The translations under genes were made by a program, and so were the position numbers. A stretch of DNA of 64,000 bases from Actinomyces viscosus (GTDB lineage: Bacteria > Actinomycetota > Actinomycetes > Actinomycetales > Actinomycetaceae): positions 1,178,001 through 1,242,000 of the forward strand of contig NZ_LR134477.1 of assembly GCF_900637975.1 (NCBI RefSeq), read 5' to 3'. Below the pieces are notes generated by a model. That model did no database searches. It was given only the letters and a program-made list of their open reading frames with translations, and was not told where the DNA came from. Below are positions 34,246-42,847 of this stretch, piece by piece (position 1 is the stretch's first letter; every line of letters starts with the position of its first letter).

Positions 34246-35562
34246 TCAGGACGCCGACGGCGACGGGCCAGGCGCCGTCGTGGCCCCGTCGGCGGATCGC
34301 GTCGTGGGGCGGTGAGGTGAGGAGACGTCGTAGACGGACGCGCTGGAGGTCATGAGAGTTGCCAGGACCCGCGCCTTGAGCGCGTTGTCCTGGGTGTCTC
34401 CCCAGACCACGCTGGCACCGTTGGACAGGGTGAGCGTGACCTGCCCGGACTCGGTGGCGCTCCCGCTGGTCACCTGTGCCAGCGTCTGCGGCGTGAGAGA
34501 GCCCACCACCTGGGTGACGGCCGCGACCTGCTTGGCGGAGATCGTCTGTGACCCGCTCGCCCCGTCGGTCGAGTCGGGCATGATGGTCACCAGGCCCGAC
34601 GGCGCCTCGGCCACCCGGTCGAGGACCACGGCCTCGTTGTCGAGGACCTGGTACCCGTCCGGCCCCTGGACGGTGGCCACCGGCACCCGCATCGTCAGCT
34701 GCACCCGCAGTCCTCGGGGCCAGGCCCTGGTCACCTGCGCCTGGCGCACCCGGACCAGCTTGTCGCTCACCTGGGCGGAGAGCCGACTGGTGTCGAGTCT
34801 CAGCAACGAGTCGCCCGCGTAGGAGGCCAGGACGTCACGGACCTGCTTGTCCGAGACGCTGCCGTCCGATCCGACGACGGAGATCCTCTGGGTCTGCAGG
34901 CCCAGAAGAGGTGAGAAGACCAGGGCCCAGGTCACCAGGACGGCAACGAGCACGACGGTGGCGACTGTCACTACTCGGCGCAGGCGCAGCCGGCGCAGGG
35001 CCTGCTGACGCTCCTTGAGACGGTCGGCGAGCCCGGTGGAGACGACCCGGTCGTCCCCTCTGGGCAGCGCGACCTGCCGGCGTCCGAAGACGGTCAGCTC
35101 GGTGCTCGACGCGCCCTCGGGGCTGGCGGTCGTCTCCGGCGACTGGCTCCCGCTAGGCGAGGCCTGACCATGCCGTTTGCTGGAGGAGGTCGAGCGTGGA
35201 CCGCCCGCGGAGGAGGCCGCCGTCCTCACGGCCCCCCGGGGGGATCGTGGAGCCCCGCCGGCACCGGGGACGCGGGGGCGCCTGGCCGGGCCGGCGGTGG
35301 CCTGGCGCTCGGTCGCCCGCTGAGTCTTCGGTGTCTGCGGTGTCTGGGACGTCTGCGGCGCCTGTGGGCTCGGCTGGGAGCGCCTCGTGCCAGGCTGCCC
35401 GTTTCCGCCCTGGCCTCCCTGGCCGGCCTGACCTCCCTGGCCGGCCTGCCCGGAGCGGACGGGGCGCGGACGCCGGTTTCCGGAGCGGCGCGGAGGGATG
35501 CTGGCCGGGGCTCCCTGAGTCCGGCTGGACGGTTCGGGGCGGGGCGCCGAGGGCTTCCTCAT
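34246..35562 (-). CDS. ftsQ: FtsQ, divisome assembly protein, with long disordered N-terminus
   Basis: A 438-residue protein. The first ~210 residues are cytoplasmic low-complexity sequence rich in Pro, Gly, Gln, Ser and Arg (for example QAGQGGQAGQGGQGG). One membrane helix (VTVATVVLVAVLVTWALVF) and the POTRA domain follow (LGLQTQRISVVGSDGSVSDKQVRDVLASYAGDSLL), then the beta domain (LDTSRLSAQVSDKLVRVRQAQVTRAWPRGLRVQLTMRVPVATVQ...). FtsQ links early and late division proteins with FtsL. The tail after the beta domain is Ser/Thr/Pro-rich. Its start overlaps the murC stop by ATGA. Confidence 0.93.
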   Translation of the reverse strand: MRKPSAPRPEPSSRTQGAPASIPPRRSGNRRPRPVRSGQAGQGGQAGQGGQGGNGQPGTRRSQPSPQAPQTSQTPQTPKTQRATERQATAGPARRPRVPGAGGAPRSPRGAVRTAASSAGGPRSTSSSKRHGQASPSGSQSPETTASPEGASSTELTVFGRRQVALPRGDDRVVSTGLADRLKERQQALRRLRLRRVVTVATVVLVAVLVTWALVFSPLLGLQTQRISVVGSDGSVSDKQVRDVLASYAGDSLLRLDTSRLSAQVSDKLVRVRQAQVTRAWPRGLRVQLTMRVPVATVQGPDGYQVLDNEAVVLDRVAEAPSGLVTIMPDSTDGASGSQTISAKQVAAVTQVVGSLTPQTLAQVTSGSATESGQVTLTLSNGASVVWGDTQDNALKARVLATLMTSSASVYDVSSPHRPTTRSADGATTAPGPSPSAS

Positions 35563-37136
35563 GCCCGCCCGCCTCGTTCCTCGGGCGAACCGGGGGCACT
35601 GCCCTCACGGGCCGTCAGATCGTCCAGAACCGTGGCGGCGAGCTCGGTGACGTCACCGGCCCCGACCGTCAGCAGCAGGTCACCGGGGCGGGCCAGGGCG
35701 GCCACCGTGTGCGCGGCCTCCTGACGATCCGAGACGAAGGTGGCTCTGTGGCCGGGGACCCGCTGGGCGACCGTGTCCCCGGTGATGTCAGGGAAGTCGG
35801 CCTGGGTCTCCCTGGCCGGGTAGACGTCTGCGACGACGACGACGTCGGCCAGCGCCAGGGCCTGACCGAAGCGGTCGGCGAAGGTTTGGGTGCGGGAGAA
35901 CAGGTGCGGCTGGAAGAGCACCAGGACCCGGCCGCCGCGCTCCTGAGCGACCTCGCGCGCGGTGTGCAGCAGCGCCTCGATCTCCGTGGGGTGGTGGGCG
36001 TAGTCGTCGATGACGCGGACGCCGTCGGCCTCGCCCCGGTCCTCAAAGCGGCGCCCGGTACCTCCGAAGACACCCAGGGCACGGGCCATCTCCGCCGGCT
36101 CGACGCCCAGCTCGACGCCCGCCGCCCAGGCGCCGGCGGCATCGAGGGCCACGTGGTCGCCGGGCACGGCCAGCACCAGCTCGACCGGGCTCTGGGACGG
36201 CTCCTGCGCGCCCACGCCGTCGGCCCGGCCCCGGTGCGCCGTGCTGGTCAGAGTCAGCAGCGCACGGGTGGAGGAGGCCCCGCGCTCCTGGATGTCCAGG
36301 TGGACGTGTCCCTCCCCCACCAGCGTCCCGCCGGGCAGGGTGTCGGGGCCTGCGAAGGAGTAGGTGACCACACGCAGCCCCTCGTCGGCGGCCGACTGCG
36401 CCAGGCGCAGTGAGCCGGGGTCCTCGGCGCAGGCCACCAGAAGGCCTCCGGGGACCAGGCGGTGGGCGAAGTCGACGAAGGCCGCCTCGAAGGCCTCTGC
36501 GGTGCCGTAGCTGTCGAGGTGGTCGGGCTCGACGTTGGTGACGATCTCCACGCGGGGCGAGTAGTTGAGGAAGGAGCGGTCGGACTCGTCCGCCTCCGCC
36601 ACCAGGGCGGAGCCGCTCCCCAGGTGGGCTCCGGCCCCCAGGGCCCTGACGACCCCGCCGATGGCGAATGAGGGGTCGGCGCCGGCCTGAGTGAGGGCCT
36701 CGGCGAGCATGCCCGAGGTCGTCGTCTTGCCGTGCGCGCCGGCCACGGCGACGAAGTCCAGCCCCTGGGCGGCCAGGGCGAGAGCCTGGGAGCGGTGGAT
36801 GACCTCCTGGCCCCGGCGGCGGGCCTGGGCGAGCTCGGGGTTGGTCTCCTTGATCGCGGTGGAGACCACGACCGTGCTCTCCTCGGGAAGGTGCGCCGCG
36901 TCGTGGCCCAGGTGGGTCGTGATGCCCAGGTCGGCAAGGTGGTCGAAGGCGGGGCCTCCGTGGGCGTCGGAGCCCGACACCCGGGCGCCGCGAGCGGCGA
37001 GCAGCTGGGCGACGACGCTCATGCCCGCTCCCCCGATACCGATGAGGTGGAACGACCTGCCGGCCAGGGTGAGTCGGTCGGCACCGGTCCGCTGAGAGTC
37101 GGCGTGGGGGGTGGGTTGGTGTGTCGAGGCGGTCAT
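35559..37136 (-). CDS. murC: UDP-N-acetylmuramate--L-alanine ligase
   Basis: The 525-residue Mur ligase adds L-Ala to UDP-MurNAc using ATP in the cytoplasm. It begins with a Rossmann motif FHLIGIGGAGMSVVAQLLAARGARVSGSD, then AVAGAHGKTTTSGMLAEAL (ATP loop), EADESDRSFL, NVEPDHLDSYG and DDYAHHPTEIEALL. A stretch around residues 255-290 (DIQERGASSTRALLTLTSTAHRGRADGVGAQEPSQ) is a probable insertion. ATG 37136 overlaps the murG stop (ATGA), which fixes this start rather than one 15 codons upstream. Confidence 0.97.
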   Translation of the reverse strand: MTASTHQPTPHADSQRTGADRLTLAGRSFHLIGIGGAGMSVVAQLLAARGARVSGSDAHGGPAFDHLADLGITTHLGHDAAHLPEESTVVVSTAIKETNPELAQARRRGQEVIHRSQALALAAQGLDFVAVAGAHGKTTTSGMLAEALTQAGADPSFAIGGVVRALGAGAHLGSGSALVAEADESDRSFLNYSPRVEIVTNVEPDHLDSYGTAEAFEAAFVDFAHRLVPGGLLVACAEDPGSLRLAQSAADEGLRVVTYSFAGPDTLPGGTLVGEGHVHLDIQERGASSTRALLTLTSTAHRGRADGVGAQEPSQSPVELVLAVPGDHVALDAAGAWAAGVELGVEPAEMARALGVFGGTGRRFEDRGEADGVRVIDDYAHHPTEIEALLHTAREVAQERGGRVLVLFQPHLFSRTQTFADRFGQALALADVVVVADVYPARETQADFPDITGDTVAQRVPGHRATFVSDRQEAAHTVAALARPGDLLLTVGAGDVTELAATVLDDLTAREGSAPGSPEERGGRA

Positions 37137-38392
37137 GCCGCGTTCTCCTCGTCGGTGGGAGCGGGGTTCGTGGAGGCGCACTGCTGGATGAGGGCGGACA
37201 GCCGGGCCGCCGCGTCCTGGACGCCGGTGGAGGCGGCCGCCCGGGCCATGGCGGCCTGACGCTCGGGGTCGGAGATGAGCACCGCGAAGTCGAGGATGTC
37301 GGAGGGCTTGAGGTCGGCGTCGAGCACCATGCGCCCGCCTCCTGAGGCCAGGACGTCGGCGGCGTTGAGACGTTGCTCACCGTTGCCGATCGGCAGGGGG
37401 ACGTAGAGCGCCGGCAGCCCCAGGGCGGTGATCTCCGCCACGGTGCCGGCTCCGGAGCGGCACAGGACCCCGTCGGCGCAGGCGTACGCCTGCTCCATGG
37501 TGGTCAGGTAGTCCAGCACGTGGTAGCGCTCGGTCAGGTCCTGCGGCGCGCCGGAGGCCACCGCGGCCTCGAGGGCGGCGCGCACGGGTGCGTCCTTGTC
37601 CTTGCCGGTCAGGTGCAGCACCTGCAGGCCGGCGGGCAGGGAGTCCAGTGACTCGCTGAGGACCTCGTTGAGGTGCTGAGCCCCTAGAGAACCGCCCGTC
37701 ACCAGGAGCGTGGGCATGTCGGGGTCGAGCCCCAGCGCCCGGGCGCCCTCGACGCGGGCGCGCCGGGCCCCCTCAGGGGTGGCCCGTTGCGTCACGAGGG
37801 TGGCGATGGCCGGGCGCAGCGGCAGCCCGGTGACCTCGGTGCCTCCCTTGGAGGCCTTGAGGCGGGTGGAGGCGAAGGTCAGGGCGACTGCCCGGGCCCA
37901 GGACGCCCCCAGCCGGTTGGCCAGACCCGGGCGGGCGTTCTGCTCATGGATGACGACCGGTACACCGGCCTTGCGGGCGGCGAGGTAGGCGGGGGTGGAG
38001 ACGTAGCCTCCGAAGCCGACGACGACGTCGGCTCCGACCGCCTCAATGGCCTCGGTGGCTGCGCTGATCGCCTTTCCCAGCCGGTGCGGCAGGCGCAGCA
38101 GGTCCCCGCTGGGGCGCCGGGGCAGGGGGACCCGGGGGACGAGGGCCAGCTCGAAGCCGGCCTCGGGCACCAGGCGGTTCTCCAGCCCCTCGGCGGTTCC
38201 CAGGACGAGGATCTGTGTGCGCGGGTCACCGCCCAGGGCCGGGTCCTGCAGGGCCGCGGCCGTGGCCAGCAACGGGTTGACGTGGCCGGCGGTGCCACCA
38301 CCAGCCAGCAGCACCCGCAGCGGCCGGGGCCGCTCCGGCCGGCTGGACGACGCCTCCTGGGGCGAGCCTGCGCTCTCACTTGTCTCGGGCAC
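37133..38392 (-). CDS. murG: UDP-GlcNAc:lipid I N-acetylglucosaminyltransferase
   Basis: The 419-residue GT28 enzyme makes lipid II at the inner membrane face. Motifs: VLLAGGGTAGHVNPLLATAAAL (the GGTxGH loop), VGFGGYVSTPAYLAARKAGVPVVIHEQNARPGLANRL, LLVTGGSLGAQHLNEVL, and CRSGAGTVAEITALGLPALYVPLPIGNGEQRLNAADV. The start is GTG 38392 with a strong AAGGAGG four bases upstream, which overlaps the ftsW gene by 17 bp. The frame upstream of it is open but reads as ftsW shadow. Confidence 0.97.
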   Translation of the reverse strand: MPETSESAGSPQEASSSRPERPRPLRVLLAGGGTAGHVNPLLATAAALQDPALGGDPRTQILVLGTAEGLENRLVPEAGFELALVPRVPLPRRPSGDLLRLPHRLGKAISAATEAIEAVGADVVVGFGGYVSTPAYLAARKAGVPVVIHEQNARPGLANRLGASWARAVALTFASTRLKASKGGTEVTGLPLRPAIATLVTQRATPEGARRARVEGARALGLDPDMPTLLVTGGSLGAQHLNEVLSESLDSLPAGLQVLHLTGKDKDAPVRAALEAAVASGAPQDLTERYHVLDYLTTMEQAYACADGVLCRSGAGTVAEITALGLPALYVPLPIGNGEQRLNAADVLASGGGRMVLDADLKPSDILDFAVLISDPERQAAMARAAASTGVQDAAARLSALIQQCASTNPAPTDEENAA

Positions 38393-40046
38393 GGTTCCTC
38401 CTTGGGACAATGACTGCCAGGGAGCGACGCAGCGCCCCGGGACTCGTGGACAGGGCCTCCTGCGCGCCGGGTTCGTGGCGGGCGAAGGCGAGAAGCACCC
38501 CGATGGCCAGAAGGACGGAGACCAGGGCGGTTCCTCCACGGCTGACGAGGGGCAGCGGGACGCCCAGCACCGGCAGGGCGCCGGTGACGACCCCCATGTT
38601 GATGATCGCCTGCCCCACGATCCACGCGCCGATGGCCGAGGTCGTGGCCACGACGTAGGTGGAGGTGTGGCGTCTCATCAGGCGCAGGCAGCAGGCGCCG
38701 ACGGCGGCGAACAGGGCGATGACGACGAGGGTGCCCACCAGCCCGAACTCCTCGCCGAGCACGGCGAAGATGTAGTCGGAGTCGGCCTGGGTGAGGTAGC
38801 CCCACTTCTGGCGCGAGGAGCCGGGCCCCACACCGAACCAGCCGCCGGTTCCCAGCGCCCACATGCCGTGCTTGGGCTGGTAGCCCACACCGGTGGGGTC
38901 CGCGCCCTCCGGGTGGATCCAGGCGATGATGCGGGCGCGCCGGTTGGCACTGAGCATGGAGGCTGCTGCGAACAGCAGCATGCCGAGCGCCCCCAGGAGG
39001 GCGAACCATCGTTTCCTCAGGCCCCCCACCCACAGGGCGCCCGCCACGATAAGGACCAGGATGATGACGGTTCCCAGGTCCTGTCCCCCCAGGACGCTCA
39101 TGATCGCGATACCGACGCCAGCCCAGCCCGTGTACCACCGCCGGTCCCGGCGCTTGGCCACGTACCAGGTCACCAGCGTGCCCAGGACCAGGGCGAGGGC
39201 CACCTTGATGAACTCCGAGGGCTGGGCGGTGCCGACCCCGGGCACCAGGATCCAGTTGCGGTTGCCGTAGACGTTGACGCCGATCGGGGTGAAGACCAGG
39301 CACTGCATGGCGATCGTCAGCGCCAGGACCACCCAGGAGACCCGGGGGAACCAGGACAGTGGCATGCGGGAGACCCCCACCATGCCCAGGGTCCCCACCA
39401 CGGCGAAGATGAGGTACTTGGCGAAGTCGGTGAAGGCGTTGCCCCCGTTGGCGGCCACGGTCACCGACTGCACGGAGAAGACCATGATGAGTCCGAAGGT
39501 CTCCAGCACGAGGGTGGAGATGAGCAGGCAGTAGTAGGTCAGGGTCACCTGCTCGGCGCCCTGGGCGGCGTCAGCGGCGCCGTCCGCCCGACCTTCACGA
39601 CGCTCCCGCGACGGGGCGGCGCCGGACCCGGTGGAGGCGGTGCCCTCCCAGGGGCGGGACAGGCGCGCGCCCCAGCGCGCCAAACGCGTTCCCCATGCGG
39701 CACGCAGACCGGCGAACCGGCCCGTGGTCCGGGCGCCAGCACCTCTGGGCGAGCCGGGTGAGGACGTCTGGGACGAGGGGCCGCCTGTCTGCCGTCTCGG
39801 CGAGCCGCCCGATGACTGCCGCGGCTGGGCCGAGCGGGAGCCGGGCCGCTTGCCCGACCTCGTCTGCTGCCTCTGCTGCTTCGTCGGCTGCCCGGACGAT
39901 CCGGCCGAGGCCTTGCCAGCCGCAGCCCTGTCGGGGGCGTGATCGCCCCGGGGCGTTTGTGCTGCGCGGCCGGACGCCGCCGAGGATCCCGAGGAGGAGG
40001 GTGTCGACGAGCGAGGAGCGGTGGCCGAGGCGGACCCGGTCTTCAC
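38376..40046 (-). CDS. ftsW: FtsW, septal peptidoglycan glycosyltransferase (SEDS)
   Basis: A 556-residue protein. The first ~170 residues are a basic, Ser/Gln/Arg-rich cytoplasmic extension (for example KQQRQQTRSGKRPGSRSAQPRQSS). About ten membrane helices follow, beginning YYCLLISTLVLETFGLIMVFS. SEDS motifs: VGTAQPSEFIKVALALVLG, GGQDLGTVIILVLIVAGALWVGG, GMWALGTGGWFGVGPGSSRQKWGYL, ADSDYIFAVLGEEFGLVG and GVLPVLGVPLPLVSRGGTALV-like. FtsW polymerises lipid II together with FtsI. ATG 40046 overlaps the murD stop by ATGA. The long tail is unusual for the family. Confidence 0.95.
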   Translation of the reverse strand: MKTGSASATAPRSSTPSSSGSSAASGRAAQTPRGDHAPDRAAAGKASAGSSGQPTKQQRQQTRSGKRPGSRSAQPRQSSGGSPRRQTGGPSSQTSSPGSPRGAGARTTGRFAGLRAAWGTRLARWGARLSRPWEGTASTGSGAAPSRERREGRADGAADAAQGAEQVTLTYYCLLISTLVLETFGLIMVFSVQSVTVAANGGNAFTDFAKYLIFAVVGTLGMVGVSRMPLSWFPRVSWVVLALTIAMQCLVFTPIGVNVYGNRNWILVPGVGTAQPSEFIKVALALVLGTLVTWYVAKRRDRRWYTGWAGVGIAIMSVLGGQDLGTVIILVLIVAGALWVGGLRKRWFALLGALGMLLFAAASMLSANRRARIIAWIHPEGADPTGVGYQPKHGMWALGTGGWFGVGPGSSRQKWGYLTQADSDYIFAVLGEEFGLVGTLVVIALFAAVGACCLRLMRRHTSTYVVATTSAIGAWIVGQAIINMGVVTGALPVLGVPLPLVSRGGTALVSVLLAIGVLLAFARHEPGAQEALSTSPGALRRSLAVIVPRRNRARDK

Positions 40047-41641
40047 AGCTGCTCCTGGGTGCCCGGGGCGTCTGCCGGGTGGGCCCCGGCGCGACGGGTA
40101 CGGGCCTGGGCCGCGGCGGCGAACAGGTCGCCGCGCTGGGCGTAGGAGGTGAACTGGTCCCAGGAGGCGCAGGCCGGGGCCAGCATGACGGTGTCGCCGC
40201 TGCGGGCCATGGCGCCGGCGGCCTCCACCGCCGCGGCGCTGACCTGCTCGGGCGCGCCGTCGCTGACGCGGGTGACAGGCAGTCCTGGCGCCTCCTGCTC
40301 CAGGGCGGCCAGGATGTCACGCTGGTCCCTGCCGATGACGACGGCGCCGCGCAGGTGAGGCCGTACCGTGCGGACCAGGTCGAAGAACTGGGCGCCCTTG
40401 GTGTCCCCGCCGCAGATCCACACGCCGGTTCCCCTCGGCAGGGAGGTCAGCGCGGCCTCGGCGGAGTGCGGGTTGGTGGCCTTGGAGTCGTCGACCCAGG
40501 TGACGCCGTCGGCCTGGGCGACGGTGACGATCCGATGGGCGCCGGGGCTGTAGGCGCGCAGCCCGGCCGCGACCGACTCTGCACCGGCCCCGGCCGCGCG
40601 GGCCAGGGCTGCGGCCGCCAGGGCGTCGGCGAGCAGGTGCGCGGGCAGGTTCTCGGGGCGTCGCCCCGGGGCCAGGTGCGCCAGGTCGGCGGCGGTGGCG
40701 AGCTCGACGCCGCTGGAGCGTCGCTCGGCGTGGAAGGCGCGGTCCACCAGCAGGTCCTCAACCATGCCGACCTGCCCCAGGCCCGGCGCGGCCAGGGTGA
40801 AGCCGACGGCGCGGCATCCCTCGACGACGTCGGCCCGGCGGACCATGTCCTCGGTGGCGGGGTCGGCGAGGTTGTAGACGGCGGCGAGCCGGGTGCGGGC
40901 GTAGACGCGGGCCTTGTCCGCGGCGTAGGCCTCCAGGCCCCCGTGCCAGTCGAGGTGGTCGGCGGCCAGGTTGAGGCAGGCCGCCGCCAGGGGCGAGAGG
41001 GTTCGGGTGGTGTGGAGCTGGAAGCTGGACAGCTCCACGGCCAGGGCGTCGGCGCTGCCGGCCAGCACCGCCTCGATGGCGGGCGTGCCGATGTTGCCGA
41101 CGGCAGGGGCCGTGAGCCCCTGGGCCTCCAGGATCGCCGAGAGCATGCCGACCGTGGTGGTCTTGCCGTCCGTGCCGGTCAGCGTGAGCCAGGGGACGTC
41201 CGGGCGGGAGGAGTCCTGCTGGAGCCTCCAGGCCAGCTCGATCTCGCTCCAGGTCTCGATGCCGGCCGCCTCGGCGGTGCGCAGGACCGGGCCGGTGGCC
41301 GGGACTCCGGGCGAGACGACGAGCAGCCGCGCCGGGGAGGCGGCCAGGACGGCGGCCGTCGCCTCGCCGTCGGCGACGGTGGCTGAGACCACGGAGGTGT
41401 CCAGCGCCTCGATGGAGGCCTCGCGGCTGTCGAAGACGTGGATGCGGGCCCCCAGGGTGGCCAGGGCGTCGACGACGGCGCGCCCGGTGCGCCCGAGCCC
41501 GACGACGGCCACGTGGGCGCCGTCGAGCTGGTCGCTCAGTGAGCCGCCTCGCCCGGTCACGGTACCGGCGGCGGGGCCGGGGGCGCCCACCGGGCCGGCG
41601 CTGCTGGTCGGTTCACCGGGGACTTCAGTCAGACTCGTCAC
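40043..41641 (-). CDS. murD: UDP-N-acetylmuramoyl-L-alanine--D-glutamate ligase
   Basis: The 532-residue enzyme adds D-Glu to UDP-MurNAc-L-Ala. The N-terminal Rossmann part reads AHVAVVGLGRTGRAVVDALATLGARIHVFD; the central ATP site LTLTGTDGKTTTVGMLSAILEA; NLAADHLDWHGGLEAYAADKARVY and WVDDSKATNPHSAEAAL are MurD patterns; APACASWDQFTSYAQRGDLFAAA marks the C-terminus. About 30 extra Gly/Pro-rich residues lie ahead of the fold. It begins about 105 bp after mraY. Confidence 0.97.
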   Translation of the reverse strand: MTSLTEVPGEPTSSAGPVGAPGPAAGTVTGRGGSLSDQLDGAHVAVVGLGRTGRAVVDALATLGARIHVFDSREASIEALDTSVVSATVADGEATAAVLAASPARLLVVSPGVPATGPVLRTAEAAGIETWSEIELAWRLQQDSSRPDVPWLTLTGTDGKTTTVGMLSAILEAQGLTAPAVGNIGTPAIEAVLAGSADALAVELSSFQLHTTRTLSPLAAACLNLAADHLDWHGGLEAYAADKARVYARTRLAAVYNLADPATEDMVRRADVVEGCRAVGFTLAAPGLGQVGMVEDLLVDRAFHAERRSSGVELATAADLAHLAPGRRPENLPAHLLADALAAAALARAAGAGAESVAAGLRAYSPGAHRIVTVAQADGVTWVDDSKATNPHSAEAALTSLPRGTGVWICGGDTKGAQFFDLVRTVRPHLRGAVVIGRDQRDILAALEQEAPGLPVTRVSDGAPEQVSAAAVEAAGAMARSGDTVMLAPACASWDQFTSYAQRGDLFAAAAQARTRRAGAHPADAPGTQEQL

Positions 41642-41746
41642 GGTGCGGGTTCACGCTCCTGGTTCCTCATGCCTCCTCACCGCTCCGCCGGCGGGAAGGC
41701 TCTGCATCAGTGGTTCGTCGGGTCCTGGTGGCCCGGGCGTCCCGGC

Positions 41747-42847
41747 TCACCCGAAGATGAGCTGGCGCAGGTACTCGGCGTAGAAGAGTCCCAGTCCTGC
41801 GATGACGCACAGGCCGGCGATGATCCAGAAGCGGATCACCACGTTGACCTCGGTCCATCCTCCCAGTTCGAAGTGGTGATGCAGTGGAGCCATGCGGAAG
41901 ACGCGTCGGCCTGTCGACTTGAAGGAGACGATCTGGATGATGTCACTCATGACCTCGGCCAGGAAGAGCCCGCCCAGGATGACGGCGAGGAACTCGGTGC
42001 GCGTCAGGATCGACAACCCCGCCACGGCCCCGCCCAGGGCCAGGGAGCCGGTGTCACCCATGAAGATCTTGGCCGGTGAGGCGTTCCACCACAGGAACCC
42101 GAAGCAGGCCCCCATGAGGGCGGCGGCGATCATCGCCAGGTCGCGCGGGTCCCTGACCTGGTAGCAGGTCGTGGGGACTATGGACTCGTGGCCGTAGTTG
42201 CAGGACTGGTTGGTCTGCCACACGCCGATGAGCGTGTAGGCGCCGAAGACCATGGCCGAGGCGCCGGCGGCCAGCCCGTCGAGACCGTCGGTGAGGTTGA
42301 CGGCGTTGGACCAGGCGGTGATGAGGAAGTTCGCCCACAGGATGAACAGGATGAGCCCGACGACGCTGCCGGCGAAGGCCAGGTTGATCGCCGAGTCCCG
42401 GGCGAAGGAGATCCTGGTGGATCCGGGGGTCAGCCCGTTGCGGTCGGCGAAGTGCAGGGCGGCCACCGAGAAGCCGACGCCGATGAGCGCCTGTCCCACG
42501 ATCTTCTGCCAGGCCCGCAGCCCCAGGGATCGCTGCTTGGAGATCTTCTCGAAGTCGTCCAGGAAGCCGATGAGCCCGAGCCCGACGATGAGGAAGAGCA
42601 GCAGGACCCCGGAGGCGCGCGGTGTGCGCAGCTGGGTGAGGTTGGCCAGGGTGTACCCCAGGACGGTGGAGATGATGATGACGAGGCCGCCCATGGTCGG
42701 CGTGCCGCGCTTGGTGAAGTGACCCTGGGGGCCGTCCTGGCGGATGAACTGCCCGTACTCCTTGGCGTGGAGGTAGCGGATGAGCAGCGGGGTTCCCAGC
42801 AGGGTGCCCACCAGTCCGACCACGCCGGAGATGAGGATGGCGGTCAT
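41747..42847 (-). CDS. mraY: Phospho-N-acetylmuramoyl-pentapeptide transferase
   Basis: The 366-residue membrane enzyme transfers phospho-MurNAc-pentapeptide to undecaprenyl phosphate, giving lipid I. Ten helices are visible. Family motifs: GPQGHFTKRGTPTMGGLVIIIS, GFLDDFEKISKQRSLGLRAWQKI (the DDxxK region), NAVNLTDGLDGLAAG, and MGDTGSLALGGAVAG with MAPLHHHFELGGWTE near the end. Its start overlaps the murF stop (ATGA). Confidence 0.98.
   Translation of the reverse strand: MTAILISGVVGLVGTLLGTPLLIRYLHAKEYGQFIRQDGPQGHFTKRGTPTMGGLVIIISTVLGYTLANLTQLRTPRASGVLLLFLIVGLGLIGFLDDFEKISKQRSLGLRAWQKIVGQALIGVGFSVAALHFADRNGLTPGSTRISFARDSAINLAFAGSVVGLILFILWANFLITAWSNAVNLTDGLDGLAAGASAMVFGAYTLIGVWQTNQSCNYGHESIVPTTCYQVRDPRDLAMIAAALMGACFGFLWWNASPAKIFMGDTGSLALGGAVAGLSILTRTEFLAVILGGLFLAEVMSDIIQIVSFKSTGRRVFRMAPLHHHFELGGWTEVNVVIRFWIIAGLCVIAGLGLFYAEYLRQLIFG

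Noticed and set aside
38393..38539. Upstream extension of the murG frame
   Set aside because: Overlaps the end of ftsW; the GTG at 38392 has a strong AAGGAGG.
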